Below are positions 52,012-64,000 of a stretch of 64,000 nucleotides of DNA, piece by piece. Positions within the stretch are counted from its first letter, which is position 1, and each line of letters starts with the position of its first letter. Origin of the DNA: Phaeodactylum tricornutum CCAP 1055/1 (taxonomy: Eukaryota > Bacillariophyta > Bacillariophyceae > Surirellales > Neidiaceae); the NCBI RefSeq assembly GCF_000150955.2, contig NC_011681.1, positions 295,501 through 359,500 on the forward strand. The letters run 5' to 3'. The translations under genes and the position numbers were made by a program. The notes beneath the pieces were generated by a model. That model was not told where the DNA came from, ran no database searches, and saw nothing but the letters and a program-made list of their open reading frames with translations.

Positions 52012-53238
52012 ATGGCGTTTGCAGAATATGTCACCAAGGCTTTCTCAACGCCGACAATCTCGTTTCTAGCCCTTCTGGGGGTCCTCCAATGCATTTCGCC
52101 GGCCCACGCATCAATCCCGCCTCGTCGAAGCTCCTACTACGACGACTTCGTTTCACTCAGGGGCTCGACAGACATCGCCGAGCATCAGTTTCACCGGCGT
52201 CCTTCTTATAATGGGCATCCAGATAGCCAATATGTTGCTTTATCGGACAACAAATCGAACCCGTCCTCGTTGCAAACTCAGGTTCGGAAGATGAGTGCGA
52301 TCAATCGTCTGCTACAGCCTTTCGTCCGACGAGACACCAGCTCCACGTTAGCCACTGACACTTGCCAGACCGTCGCAAGATCTGCTCTTGAACGAGTTTC
52401 CGACGATCTTACCGATGATGCCCGTCGTCCTGTAACACGGCATGTTAGTTTACGACTCCGTAGGCGGACTGTTACCGAAGAGGAACGTGCCGACGTAAAA
52501 GAAATTGTATTACCTGCCATTACGGACCCGATCATTGACACTGCAACGTGGGAGCGGCTGACGGGACGTGAGTTTCAGGAACATCCCGAACTTATGCAGG
52601 ACTTGGCCGTTATGGGTGAGCAGGTAGCTCGAGTGGACACGTCGAACACGTGGATAGCGTGGACTTGCCACGACAAACAAGAAATGGATTTGGCTGCTGG
52701 CGATATTCAAACCTGGACTGGTAAATCGAAAAGAGATGGGTATGGATCAAATTTACCTTGGATCAAAACTCGTTCAGTTGTACCAATGACCCCAGTAGAA
52801 ATGGTTGATTTGCTCATGGATTCATCCCGTGTGACGACGTACAATCCATGGAGTATTGGCAGGGAAGATTTATGGGTATCCGAAGACAATAACTCCAAAA
52901 TTGTCCGGAATCGCACCCAGCCACCGCTTGGCTCCAAAGTCATGGTTGCCACGACGCTACTGCATGCGCAACAGCTCGACGACGGCGCATGGATGTTGGT
53001 CAGCCGAGCCGTTGGTGGCGATGTGTACCACGACAGCTCCGACAAGAATGCCAGCAAGTCGGACATATTACTTGGGGTCAACCTGTTGGAGCCATATAGC
53101 GATCATTCATCAGTGTTAACAGCAGTTACCCACGTTTATTCTTCTGCTGTTCCATTGATGCTCGCCGAACGCCTGGGAGTGAAGAGTGCCGTAAAATTTG
53201 TCAAGGACATCAGATCCGCCAAAATACCTGCAATATAG
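52012..53238 (+). CDS. Secreted or endomembrane START/SRPBCC-fold protein
   Basis: 408 residues. The N-terminus is a signal peptide (TISFLALLGVLQCISPAHA). After a basic, Ser-rich linker, the last 240 residues resemble a START lipid-binding domain: TRSVVPMTPVEMVDLLMDSS, LLHAQQLDDGAWMLVSRAV, SDILLGVNLLEPYSDHSSVL and AVPLMLAERLG. START domains bind sterols, phospholipids or ceramide in a deep pocket. The ligand is not predictable. No transmembrane helix is seen after the signal. Confidence 0.75.
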   Translation: MAFAEYVTKAFSTPTISFLALLGVLQCISPAHASIPPRRSSYYDDFVSLRGSTDIAEHQFHRRPSYNGHPDSQYVALSDNKSNPSSLQTQVRKMSAINRLLQPFVRRDTSSTLATDTCQTVARSALERVSDDLTDDARRPVTRHVSLRLRRRTVTEEERADVKEIVLPAITDPIIDTATWERLTGREFQEHPELMQDLAVMGEQVARVDTSNTWIAWTCHDKQEMDLAAGDIQTWTGKSKRDGYGSNLPWIKTRSVVPMTPVEMVDLLMDSSRVTTYNPWSIGREDLWVSEDNNSKIVRNRTQPPLGSKVMVATTLLHAQQLDDGAWMLVSRAVGGDVYHDSSDKNASKSDILLGVNLLEPYSDHSSVLTAVTHVYSSAVPLMLAERLGVKSAVKFVKDIRSAKIPAI

Positions 53239-53292
53239 CTACAGCGGTTTCATTTAATAGCAAAGCATTATATTCGCTATCCATGCGCGATA

Positions 53293-54867
53293 TTATCGTT
53301 CATCCATTTCAGAGACACCGGTGTGACGGCATTTCTCGTCACGCTCAAGAATTCGCCGCCACCGACGATTCGTACGAGTAATCTCTCCCGGCATATGATT
53401 CCTTAGGCGTTCTATAACCTTCTTGCCATAGGAAGAATGACAAAACGCCTTCACAGAAAGCTGCACCGTCCTATTGCTAGGTCCACTACCCAACGTCAGC
53501 TTGACACAGATCGCGAAGTGGCCTTGTAAAGGCAGAAACGCTAGTCGCTGAGCTGAGCTCATGTCTGACAAACAGCCGCTGATATCGTCGGGCAACGCTT
53601 CATTTCTCGTCCATTCAGTCGAAGGCGATTTCTCTATTGCTGTGAAATAATAGTCGCTGGTGTTGCCCTCGCGACCAAATCGGCAAGTGGTTTCCAGCCC
53701 AGATAAAGTATCAAAGTACATTTTCATGCGCTCCAGCACCGCGTCCATTGGTTGTGGTGTCTCTCGTAAATCAATAGAAACGTCGTATTGCCAGGGTTCC
53801 TCGGATACGACAGCTAAAGGAGAATCAAGTTTGGGTCGTAGAAAAGTCCACGCCAAGAACCATCGCGTCCAGTGACCTGGACCAAACTCTGTAGCCACGA
53901 CGTGTGCAGGACCCAACGCTTCAGTCACGATATGTTTCAAACGGATCCACGATTCCTTCTTGCCACACATGCAGCACGTCCAACCAGGAATCGATTCAAC
54001 TCTTTGTTGAAGGAAGAGTTGCAGACAATCGAACAACGTATCGGAAACGAAACCAACCTCCCCACCAGGGTAGGATCCTTCGTGGGCTGTCATGTGTGTA
54101 CGCTGTCGCCCATCCCCTGTTCGCATGGCCGTATATTGGGATTCTTCTGAAGGTTGGTTGGAATCGTAAAAGGGCGGATTGGTGATACAAAAATCGAGTC
54201 TAGGCTGTAAAGTTATACCGAACGCAGGTGCAGCAGTTGCGATGGCCAGCAAACTCTGCCACAGCGGACCTCGATCCGCTAAAGTTTCCTTTGTATTAAT
54301 CTGACGTTGTTGCTGTGTCGAAGGCGGCACCTGCAGGACTTGAATGCTGGACTGAAAACGATTGACTTGCACGTTAGCACGAGAAAGTTCAACCGAAAGC
54401 GAATCAATATCGGTAGCGTAGATTTTCGTGGACGGCATTGACGCAAGGAACAGTAATGGGTAAATACAAGAAGAACCGGTACCAACATCTAAACCGGTAA
54501 AGGATTCTGCTGCGCGTCCTCGATGATCCTCGAAGTGTTGGGTCGAAGCTAGGAGTGGGAGCAACTCGGTTCCGACCCAACGCACCATGAAGTAGCGGTT
54601 GGGGACGGGGGGACAGAGTCGATCATCCGGTATGTGAGGCAAGGCGATACCGAAGTGAACGTGTAGTAAAGCTTTGGTCAAAGCAATCGTAAAGTCTTGC
54701 GTGACGTGTGCCGACAAGGGACCTCCTTTGGTCTTTTGCGATGCTTGGACACTGTGGTAGGCACGGCCAAAGGCCGGAAATTGCCGTGAAAGCTCTTCGA
54801 AGTTTGGAGTGATCAGTGCCTCGAACGAGACGGTATTCACCGGGGAATCTCGCTTACGTTTTGACAT
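53293..54867 (-). CDS. METTL16: METTL16-type N6-adenosine RNA methyltransferase
   Basis: 524 residues from ATG 54867. The frame continues 104 codons upstream, but the family starts near this ATG. The family core is plain: LITPNFEELSRQFPAFGRAY, the start-loop IPDDRLCPPVPNRYFMVRW, SAM-binding LDVGTGSSCIYPLLF, ATDIDSLSVELSRANVQVN, and catalytic NPPF near residue 228. C-terminal parts (GKKESWIRLKHIV, ARWF-like GHWTRWFLAW) match RlmF/METTL16 catalytic domains, then a diverged tail. METTL16 methylates U6 snRNA and some mRNAs, controlling SAM synthetase in animals. Nuclear location is likely. Confidence 0.87.
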   Translation of the reverse strand: MSKRKRDSPVNTVSFEALITPNFEELSRQFPAFGRAYHSVQASQKTKGGPLSAHVTQDFTIALTKALLHVHFGIALPHIPDDRLCPPVPNRYFMVRWVGTELLPLLASTQHFEDHRGRAAESFTGLDVGTGSSCIYPLLFLASMPSTKIYATDIDSLSVELSRANVQVNRFQSSIQVLQVPPSTQQQRQINTKETLADRGPLWQSLLAIATAAPAFGITLQPRLDFCITNPPFYDSNQPSEESQYTAMRTGDGRQRTHMTAHEGSYPGGEVGFVSDTLFDCLQLFLQQRVESIPGWTCCMCGKKESWIRLKHIVTEALGPAHVVATEFGPGHWTRWFLAWTFLRPKLDSPLAVVSEEPWQYDVSIDLRETPQPMDAVLERMKMYFDTLSGLETTCRFGREGNTSDYYFTAIEKSPSTEWTRNEALPDDISGCLSDMSSAQRLAFLPLQGHFAICVKLTLGSGPSNRTVQLSVKAFCHSSYGKKVIERLRNHMPGEITRTNRRWRRILERDEKCRHTGVSEMDER

Positions 54868-56350
<1,483 letters not shown>

Positions 56351-56652
56351 AGACAGCAAAGCCGACCTCTGTCTCTATCCACGTTCACTGCCAACGTAAG
56401 CGAAACGATATGCTTCCGGTATTCGTTGTCGATCCCTCTTTGTAGTAGCCCCAAGCAGATTTGTATCGACTGTAGACCTCTTTTTTTAAGTTATTGACGT
56501 CGTTTTGCACGTCGGCGATTTCGCCTATACTCGTTGTTTGTCTTCCTGTAGGGCGGTGCACTGGACGGGCTTCATTGGTCTCGTTTCTACGCAATTCCAA
56601 TTTGGCGTTCAATAATCTTTCGTCTCATCTTTGACACCGGTAACATTTACAG

Positions 56653-58504
56653 TTAGTCGTTTTTGGTATTCTTGGAGCTTCCGTCCGACATGACTTCCAA
56701 GGCGGTGCGGAATCGTGTCAAGATTTGCTTAATTTGTTGTGCTTTGGTTGCGCCAACAATAAGTAGAAAGAAAAAGACGACCATGTAAATGTGATGCAGG
56801 ACCTCGGAGCTAGCTCGGCACGTGGCAGAGTGCGATGAGCAGGTCAAATCGGTAAACCAACGCAAGATCGCCGAAACCGCAGCAATGGCCAAAGGAATTA
56901 AATATCTGTTCGTGTCGAAAACAAGAGAGTGTTCAGCATCAAATGCAACAATACAACGAACGGCTTCTCTTTCTTAAAAAAACTTACGTTTCCATGCCAG
57001 CTAGCGGGTTCCGTCCCGTGTTGAGTGATTCGTACACTTGAAAATTATCCTCGACTTGATCGAGGAATTTGCCCTTTGCTTGATCAATACTGTTTCGGCT
57101 GCCAAATGTGGCGACGGACTCAAAGACAGTCAATGCCTTGCTGCGAATCATACCGTGTTCTTCTTGTAACTCCTCCGGTCGAACGTAGTTGCTACAGCGC
57201 GGTCCGGCAATTCGATCCATCTCTTCTTTGTAGGCAGTGACCGCGAGGTGAACTGCGTTGGTATTGTTGGCCGACGCCGTCGCTTCCAACAATGTAGCTG
57301 CCGTGGGAAACTTCGCTCCCGACGCAAACATATCCGCGTATGCTTGAATGTAGCTTCCTAGTTCAGCTGCACTCAACGTTCGTCCATGTATCACCTTGGC
57401 TTCCAAGTTATCTGGTGAAAATACTCGCTTGCAATATCGATCCAATAGGTGCATGAATAAGGGCTGAATTGACTCCACGTCACCCGAAAACTTCTTTTTG
57501 GTAACGGCCAATCCAGGATGGCAGAGCCCATAACACGTAACGTTTGCAAAACACGACAAAATCTGTTGGCGTGTATCTTGGAGATCCTTGGCATCACGGT
57601 CAGCAATTGCCGTTTGCAAGTATTTCTCCATGGACTTTTCCATGGCTTCGCAATCCTCGTCGTCTTCTTCATCTTCAAAGTGCTGCCAATCTCGAACCAA
57701 AAATTCGATTTTCTGGAAGGGCTTGGGTAAATCGTTATCGTCACCCTCCTTTTTCGACTCCTCAATACCGTCATTGACGGCAGTTCGCGCGTATTCACTA
57801 AAGAGTGCCAGTTGCTGCAAGTTGTCTTCCTGAATCCTCTTGTCAACGTTGTAGATCTGATAGCTGCTCAGCAGTGTACTGAAACCAAAAATGGATGCCG
57901 TCAACGACATGGTGGTTTCGTGATCAAACATTCCCTGCGTATCGACCAAGAGAACCGCGGTCGGGTGTTCCTTCCCGGTTTCGATAAAATGAGGATGGCT
58001 CCACATCCAAATACCAGTCGTATTTCTATCGCTGCCTGCCTTCCATTCAAACCCTTCGTTTCCTAGCGATTCGATGCGTTCGTACCAGGGTTCTGTATTT
58101 GTAGCATCGCTTTTTTGATCTGCTTGCACTTGGTAAAGGTACCGCAGAAACCAACTCAACAAGAATGATTTACCCGTTCGAAAGGCGCCGACGACGGAGA
58201 CGATGGAAACGTCCCATCCCACTGGAACTCGCGACAAAATCGCTTGTAACTTTTCCTCTTCAAACTTGAACGCATAAGCATCCTTTTCACTCCCAATCGA
58301 TACAATTTGGAGGGCCTGAGGCTTTGCTTCGTCGTCTGTGGCAGCAGCGTCGTCGTCCTCTTCTTTGCCCGGACCGGAATCAATCTTTTCGTCGACAGTG
58401 AGAGCCTCTACCTCGTCGTCGGAAACCACAACCGCCGGAGCGGATTGATCTCCCGTTTTGGTTTCGTGTTCCACCAGGACACCAGAATCGTCAGTGTCTG
58501 ACAT
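56653..58504 (-). CDS. Atlastin-like (GBP/dynamin-related) ER-shaping GTPase
   Basis: Exons 56988..58504 and 56653..56905 (82-nt intron, GTAAGT...AACAG, phase 2) give 589 residues. The GTPase domain has G1 in VVGAFRTGKSFLLSWFLRYL, G2 near GSDRNTTGIWMWS, G3 in LLVDTQGMFD and the family-specific G4 FLVRDW. A helical middle domain follows. Exon 2 adds two closely spaced hydrophobic segments (YLIPLAIAAVSAIL; HHIYMVVFFFLLIVG) and an amphipathic tail (QIKQILTRFRTALEVM), the layout of atlastins that fuse ER membranes. The N-terminus is acidic and disordered. The stop codon overlaps the recurrent intergenic motif at 56646..56655. Confidence 0.88.
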
Positions 58505-59624
58505 TTTTTTCGTTGCCAAAACCGACTTCGTGGATGTACAACGAAGTCTTTCCAGAGAACGGCATCGACGACGGCGACGATGATTTGATTCCCATCACGT
58601 TACTTTTTTCCGTCGTTCGCATCATCGTCCTACGCTAGCGAAAACGTCACGAAGGCAGACAGACCGAGAATGAGAGAAACTGGAAGTAAAAACCGGAATA
58701 CGGAATGTAAAGCAAACCGTACACGATCCCAAACTGTCCGTGTGAATTTCCAACCTAGCGAGAGAGACAAGAACACCATTGGTATTCAATAGCTTTCCGT
58801 TACATTTTCCGGAAGAGTGCTAGTCAATGAATTTAAGCCTGCTTTGATTAACGATTGGAGTGCTTCCTCATCCTGGTAACAATGAGGCAAGAAGCTGTGA
58901 ATAGAGTGGTTGCGAAGAAGCTATAACTGCAAATAACCAGACTTGGGAGTACTCGACAGGAGAAAATAATATCCAGAATCCCGGCATTTTTATCTTCGAC
59001 CTAATTGGATGCACCGCAAACAAGAAAATTGTAAGACACAAGTTGCCGCTACAACACCGCAATGTGCTGTCAAAATGTAGTAGGGGCACTGACAATCGGG
59101 CCGTGGAATGGACCGGCGACGGACTCGATTGCCTTCAAAAAGGCAAACCGAGCAGGAAGCGCAAAAACTGCACTCCCAAGTGTTACCAATCCATGAAAGA
59201 AAAACGCGTAATAAAACACGTTTCCGTGGGCCTTGATGCTAATAACCTCTACAGTCCCTCTAGCATCCGCATGAAGGTATCCGGGTGTGACATTTGTTTG
59301 ACCCGGAACCGAAAAAGGAGGCGAATTCACGGAGCAAAATAGTGGCTTACCTGCTATACGTCATCAATAAAGAAGTGGTTGTTTGTGAGCATGGGTGCAA
59401 AAAAAAACTGCTACCAAAAGGGACGGAATGCTGCCAAGCTACAAGCTCCGTACGTGATGAGTCACTCGTCAAAGCTAGCGAGCTTGGTCATTACTGTCGC
59501 ATTTACACACCAAAGCCGGACACGCATGGTGAGGAAATGGCCGGCTGTGAGCGGTTGCTTGATTCCTGTAAAACCACGTTGGCTCTATAACACACACGGG
59601 GGCACAATCGACAGTCACTGACCT
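58505..59624. other. Intergenic spacer
   Basis: 1.12 kb between the atlastin start and the TruA end. Frames of up to 100 codons on both strands show no domain or signal. No repeat or RNA gene was recognised. Confidence 0.45.
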
Positions 59625-60890
59625 TCAACTACGAACCGGTTGCCAGTCGATTGCTGCGTCGTACTCGACGTGTTCCAAAACAAGAGCGTGCGGCGGCGCG
59701 CACTCCACTTGCAAATTGTTCCGCGACTGCGTGAGAAGCATTGCTGCGACGTTGTCCAGAGTCAGTTTACCAGTGCCCACGCCAACCACAGTGCCTACCA
59801 AAAACCGGATCATTTTGTAGAGGAATCGGTCTCCGGTGACGGACACCACGTACGTTTCAGTATCCAACCAAGTACTCTGGTGTTGTATACGAATGCTAAT
59901 GAGCTGACAAGTCGTATTTCTCATTGTAAACTTGATCTTGTTGTCCGAGCCTCGCGGTGCACCTTGAAAGGCAGCAAAATTGTGCGACCCTTGCAGTATT
60001 TGGCAGGCTTGCTCGGCTTGGTCGAGAGAAAAGGTAGAAATTGCTCGATCTAGATGCCACACATAGAGACGCTTTGTGGGATCCGCGCGTGTGCCTACGG
60101 AAACGACGTACCGGTAGGTCTTGTGGCGACAAGACAACGTCGGGTGAAAGGGCAGAGCACTGATCGCAGGATTACATCCGGTAACGTGGGGGTGAGGCGT
60201 TGGGGCAATCCCCATAATAGAAATGTCGTGTGGCAACATACGGTTCAGCGTAAAGGCCAATTTTGTCAGGTTCATGGGGAGCTGCGTAAAGTAGGACGTA
60301 TCCGTAGCGTTGCGCGGGTGAGGTTGTCGCTTTCCCGGGATGGACCAATCCACTACGGGATCATCATTCGGCGAGGTAGTTTCGTGTAGACAGTAGATTT
60401 GCGCCATCATACCGCGGGCGTGCACGCCCTTGTCGGTACGGCTGCAGCCCTCCACGACGACTCGTTGGGGATCAATGTTGCCGTACACCTTGGATAGACA
60501 GTACTGGATTTCTCCCTGTACGGATCGTACCGTACCATCGTAGTTGCCACGATTCCGTCGGCGGCGTCGAGACCTGGTCGAGTAGCGAGGCCTGGCGGCA
60601 TTCGACTCACGATCTTTCGGATCGTTGCCCGAACTCCATCCATAAAATTGCCGGCCGTCGTAACTAACATGGAGGAGTGCGGACGTCAAGGGTTGTTCCG
60701 TGAAGTTCACGGCCACAGGAGTTACTTCGTCCGCGCCCCAAGCTACCGTGCGTAACGCTGCATTCCGTTGGAAGTTCGGGTTTGCGGCTACCGGCGGGAG
60801 CGCCAAGGCAGTGATACCTGGACAGGCCAACGATGCACACGCACCGCCGAAGAGAGTCAGCAGCCAAGCAGTCGTCTCGTGCCCGACCAT
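59625..60890 (-). CDS. tRNA pseudouridine synthase TruA family
   Basis: 421 residues. TruA features are LLHVSYDGRQFYGWSSG, the catalytic Asp in VVEGCSRTDKGVHARG (about residue 152), KLAFTLNRMLPHDISI, KTYRYVVSVG, QGSHNFAAFQG and FLYKMIRFLVGTVVGVG. An Arg-rich insertion (STRSRRRRRNRG) splits the first domain. The enzyme makes pseudouridine at positions 38-40 of the tRNA anticodon arm. The N-terminal 40 residues are hydrophobic (AWLLTLFGGACASLACPGI), suggesting plastid or other organelle import, though the cleavage site is not the classic F/W type. Confidence 0.88.
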   Translation of the reverse strand: MVGHETTAWLLTLFGGACASLACPGITALALPPVAANPNFQRNAALRTVAWGADEVTPVAVNFTEQPLTSALLHVSYDGRQFYGWSSGNDPKDRESNAARPRYSTRSRRRRRNRGNYDGTVRSVQGEIQYCLSKVYGNIDPQRVVVEGCSRTDKGVHARGMMAQIYCLHETTSPNDDPVVDWSIPGKRQPHPRNATDTSYFTQLPMNLTKLAFTLNRMLPHDISIMGIAPTPHPHVTGCNPAISALPFHPTLSCRHKTYRYVVSVGTRADPTKRLYVWHLDRAISTFSLDQAEQACQILQGSHNFAAFQGAPRGSDNKIKFTMRNTTCQLISIRIQHQSTWLDTETYVVSVTGDRFLYKMIRFLVGTVVGVGTGKLTLDNVAAMLLTQSRNNLQVECAPPHALVLEHVEYDAAIDWQPVRS

Positions 60891-61482
60891 CGATCATTCT
60901 GTGGCGCTTTGTGACGCCAACGTTATCAGTATCGACCTGATATTGGATCCGCGTTCACAAACGACAATCGGTGCGACCAACCGTTGGGAGTCTAGAGAGA
61001 TCTATCTCCGTTGCTCTGTAGAAAAGGCGAGTGATTGCAGTAAGAGAATCAATTACTTCAGGTTAAAAATGTGTGGTGGAACGGAGAACTGTCCCCGCAT
61101 CGGGACCCACTCGTTGTGAAGTCACGTATGACTTCACAAGAAACGAAGTACTCATTCCCGGTATGTCTTTAGGTCCCGTAACAGCTCCATGCGGTATTCA
61201 AATCTCTATTTCTAGAGAGACACGAAAGGAACACTACCCATTGACTGTCAACGGGCTCGGCTTGCTTTGTTCCAAGTGCTTCACACAGTGTGTCACCTGC
61301 TACCATGAGAATAGCAGAGATCACTGCGCGTGCTTCAAACGACCAAAGCAGCCGAGAGTCCGACCCGACGAGCTGGTAATAACCTCTTTCTCACAGTCAG
61401 TCCTTCGATTGGTAGATTCACACATTCACGTCGTGGCAAATCTAGTTGTTACTATAATTCCTAGTCAGGCACTGCGTTCGTC
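60891..61482. promoter_or_regulatory. Divergent promoter region of TruA-like and MATE genes
   Basis: 592 bp between divergent starts. Plus-strand frames here lack recognisable features and are taken as 5' UTR or shadows. Confidence 0.4.
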
Positions 61483-63037
61483 ATGACCCAAGATTCCGAG
61501 TCACCTGCAGCGCCCCCTTTAGGTCTTGAAACGGAGCCGTTCGTGCACAAGACGCCGGTGTCGCTTTCGGATGACGATTCCATCTGGTCGGACGTCAAAG
61601 ACACGTTGATCCTCGGCTTTCCCATATTCCTCGCCATGCTCTCCTGGGTCGGTATGAAGACCACCGACTCTGCCTTGTTGGGACACGTATCGGCCGATGC
61701 CCTGGCAGCCTCCGCCTTGTCGGACTTGTGGACCATGTGCTCCGCCGTTCTCATACAGGGAAGGGTTCTCGGTATCCTCTGTGGCGCCGCCGTCGGTGCC
61801 GGCAATCCGAAACTTGCCGGAGTATACCTCCAAGTCTCTTACTACGTCCTGGGCGGCGTCTGCGTCTTGGTCTTTGCGTCCTGGTACGTCACCGAATACG
61901 TGTGGTTGGCCTTTGGCTCGGATCCAAAAATTGCCCACATGGCGGGATCCTACGCCAAAATATTGGCCTGGAGTATTCCGGGACAATTGGCCTTTGCGCA
62001 ACTCAGTCAATTTTTTTCCGCCCAACGCATCATGGCACCCGAAGTCAACGCGTCCTCCTTCGCCATGTTGGCGAATCTCGTATTGGGATTGGTTTTCGTG
62101 CTCGGTATTCCTTTTCCACAATGGGACGGGTTTGGCTTCGTCGCTTGCCCGACCGTGACTTCTATTGTAGTCTACGTACAGCTTTTTGTGCTTTGGTTCT
62201 TTTACATATACATCAAACGGCTACACGAACCGTGCTGGGGCGGATGGGATTGGAAGGCAATGACCAAGGAACGCGTCCGGATTTTCAGTGATCTCTACTT
62301 TCCCGCGGCCTTGGGTATGGCGTCCGACTTTTGGCGAGTCGCCGTGGTGGGAGCCGTCGCTGCTAAACTGGGAGAAGAAGAAGTAGCCGTCTTCAATACT
62401 TCGTATCGCATCATGTGGATTGTTTTGATTTTAGTCAACGCGCTCTCCAGTGCCGCCGGAATCAAAATGAGTATGCGGCTTGGAAATATGGACCACCACG
62501 GTGCCAAGCAGGCTGGTGAAGTGGGAATATATATGTCTGCGGCTATTTTGTCGTTTATCGGATTCGGAGTGGTCTGGAAAATTCGATGGTTCGGTCGCAT
62601 TTTTACCAACGATCCGGTCTTTTTGGATCTTTTTGAAGAGGCCAAATGGCCGTTCATGGTCACACTAGTTCTCATGAATCTGTCCGTGGCCATTGAACGA
62701 ATCCCTTACGCCATGGGACGAACCAAGGAGGTTTTCTGGCTCGGTTTTGTGGCCAGTTGGGGCGCTCAGGTACCAGCGGTTGCTCTGTTGACGACTTACT
62801 GGCGGTCCGACCTGGTGGGTCTCTACTGGGGCATGGCTTCCGGATACGCCGTCCTATCTATTTTGTACGGCTACGTGACGCTCACAAGGTACGTTGAGAT
62901 GATGGGATTGAAGCTGAAGGTAATGGTACAACAGTGGTTACCTTCATGCTCATGCTTGACTTTTGTTGTGGCGTTATAGTGACTGGAAATTGTACGCCGA
63001 ACTGGCCCGTCAACGGTCCGAAGTCTCCGATGACTAA
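61483..63037 (+). CDS. MATE-family multidrug/organic cation antiporter
   Basis: Exons 61483..62888 and 62980..63037 (91-nt intron, GTACGT...TTATAG, phase 2) give 487 residues. The second exon supplies the ending SDWKLYAELARQRSEVSDD, matching the W-x-K/E-x-A-x-x-A-x-x-R end of eukaryotic MATE proteins; without splicing the protein would end in unrelated sequence. Twelve hydrophobic helices are seen. Signature regions are TTDSALLGHVSADALAASAL, ILCGAAVGAGNPKLAGVYLQ and GMASGYAVLSILYG. MATE carriers export cationic compounds or organic acids in exchange for H+ or Na+. Substrate and membrane are unknown. Confidence 0.9.
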
Positions 63038-63483
63038 CGGTAAGCCTCGGGGGTTGACATCGTGACGCCTTTGTCTGTAAGCGATTTACGAGCGTTCCTT
63101 CAGGGGATCTGCATTGGATTTGTATTGGCAAGAGTCGAGGCTAATGTTGGAGAAGTACATCGACATTCTTTTTTGGAGCGCATCGTGATACACGTTTTCC
63201 ATACTACTTTCAATACTACTCAGGTTTGTATACATGACCTATGTTAAGTGTAAATCGGCATTATTCATCATAGCAGCAAGGTAATGCGCGCTAGTTTACC
63301 TACTAGGTGTGCGTGCCCGAATAGCTTGTACTACTGTAACTGTTAGGATCTCCGCTTCTGGCCTTCTTCCGCCCTGGAATTCGGTGTCGTTGGACGTTGG
63401 ACGAAAACACATTTATTGGACACACAAAAGGGCCAGAAATTTCGTTCAGCCAGTTCGCCGCACCGTATCTAGTCTACACGACC
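63038..63483. other. Intergenic spacer
   Basis: 446 bp between two plus-strand genes. No coding frame or repeat was recognised. Confidence 0.4.
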
Positions 63484-64000
63484 ATGGTGGATCCACCTTC
63501 GGTCACCGCAGAGACATCCTACCCAGGTCCTGCAGCGCCTTCAGACGGAAGAGTGCAGCAGGTTGAATCAAATGATTCTAGGTGGATGAACCAAGTACCG
63601 AGTCTCCCTTCTGTGTCGATTCATCCTGGTCACTTTTTTCTGTTTGCGAGTCTACCGTTCTGTGTCGGCGCTTACCGTGGCTACCGACGCCCTTTGGAAC
63701 GTATGGTGCAGGATATTTTGCAGCAAAGAACGGGAGGACGTGTTCATATTGCCGATATCAAAAGTGCCGAGGAAGATGTGCGCCGAGCCGTAGCGTCGGC
63801 CGTGGCTTCAAGGGCGTTGAGTGTTGCCTCGCTGGCGAGTGTCGGAACGTTCGGTCTTTTCACGGCCAGCATCTTCTACGCGCTCAGATGCCAGACCTTG
63901 GGGGAAGCCATGGAAGTGACAAGAACTTGGGCACACGAGCGACGGAAAGCTTTGGATCGGTTTATGGGTACGGCAGGACGAGTCGATGAATCCCACCCCG
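63484..64000 (+). CDS. Small membrane protein, TMEM242-like, 3' end outside window
   Basis: The frame is open from ATG 63484 to the window edge (172 codons, no stop). Two hydrophobic segments are seen: HFFLFASLPFCVGAYRGY and SVASLASVGTFGLFTASIFY. The second is followed by ALRCQTLGEAMEVTRTWAHE. The order (small-residue helix, short loop, second helix reading SLxxxGxxGL, then a leucine-x-E/D amphipathic helix) recalls TMEM242, an assembly factor of mitochondrial ATP synthase and complex I. The match is by eye and weak. The C-terminus is missing. Confidence 0.6.
   Translation, partial: MVDPPSVTAETSYPGPAAPSDGRVQQVESNDSRWMNQVPSLPSVSIHPGHFFLFASLPFCVGAYRGYRRPLERMVQDILQQRTGGRVHIADIKSAEEDVRRAVASAVASRALSVASLASVGTFGLFTASIFYALRCQTLGEAMEVTRTWAHERRKALDRFMGTAGRVDESHP

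Noticed and set aside
61073-61486. 137-codon plus-strand frame before the MATE gene
   Set aside because: The frame starts in a divergent promoter and stops at the MATE start codon without any domain.

Overview
This window looks like nuclear DNA of a diatom, most like Phaeodactylum tricornutum. That species call comes from recognition and was not checked against a database. The grounds are compact genes on both strands with 0-2 short GT-AG introns, N-termini of the diatom plastid type (signal peptide, then an aromatic residue after the cleavage site, as in AFA|VP or RA|FAS), nuclear cytochrome c6-like genes, and a mix of animal-, plant- and diatom-type families.

Layout. 1-16.3 kb: a lumen-targeted orphan running off the left edge, an EXS-family membrane protein, a GT90 glycosyltransferase, a hypothetical acidic protein, a UBZ zinc-finger protein, the exocyst subunit EXO70, a plastid CS-SAP protein, a small LTR-bearing element and a nitroreductase. 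16.5-33 kb: a single-pass receptor-like protein, a plastid PPR protein divergent from two tandem cytochrome c6-like genes, a PLAC8 protein, a repeat-rich spacer, a bromodomain protein, a solo LTR, a YqgE/AlgH protein divergent from a KFGD-repeat protein, a TAF10-like protein and a frameshifted glycosyltransferase. 33-50 kb: a mitochondrial SRP54-M-like protein, the KDEL receptor, a histidine phosphatase, HUS1, a divergent membrane kinase, a zinc alcohol dehydrogenase and a 1,931-residue DDT-PHD protein. 51-64 kb: TRAPPC2L, a START-like protein, METTL16, RAB6, an atlastin-like GTPase, TruA, a MATE transporter and a membrane protein running off the right edge.

The genes do not form one pathway. 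Themes that recur are secretory-pathway traffic (EXO70, KDEL receptor, TRAPPC2L, RAB6, atlastin, GT90), genome maintenance and chromatin (HUS1, UBZ protein, DDT-PHD, bromodomain, TAF10-like), and plastid proteins (PPR, c6-like pair, CS-SAP, KFGD repeats, histidine phosphatase). Several genes resolve only when introns are placed. I did this by matching GT-AG boundaries, reading phase and family homology for EXS, GT90, EXO70, nitroreductase, KDEL receptor, kinase, DDT-PHD, atlastin and MATE.

The most unusual items are a 457-bp LTR-bearing element with two identical 111-bp terminal repeats, a ten-base motif (TAACTGTAAA) found five times and only between genes, a cytochrome c6-like paralogue lacking the usual axial Met, and a plastid protein built from KFGD repeats. 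No tRNA, rRNA or CRISPR array was recognised.
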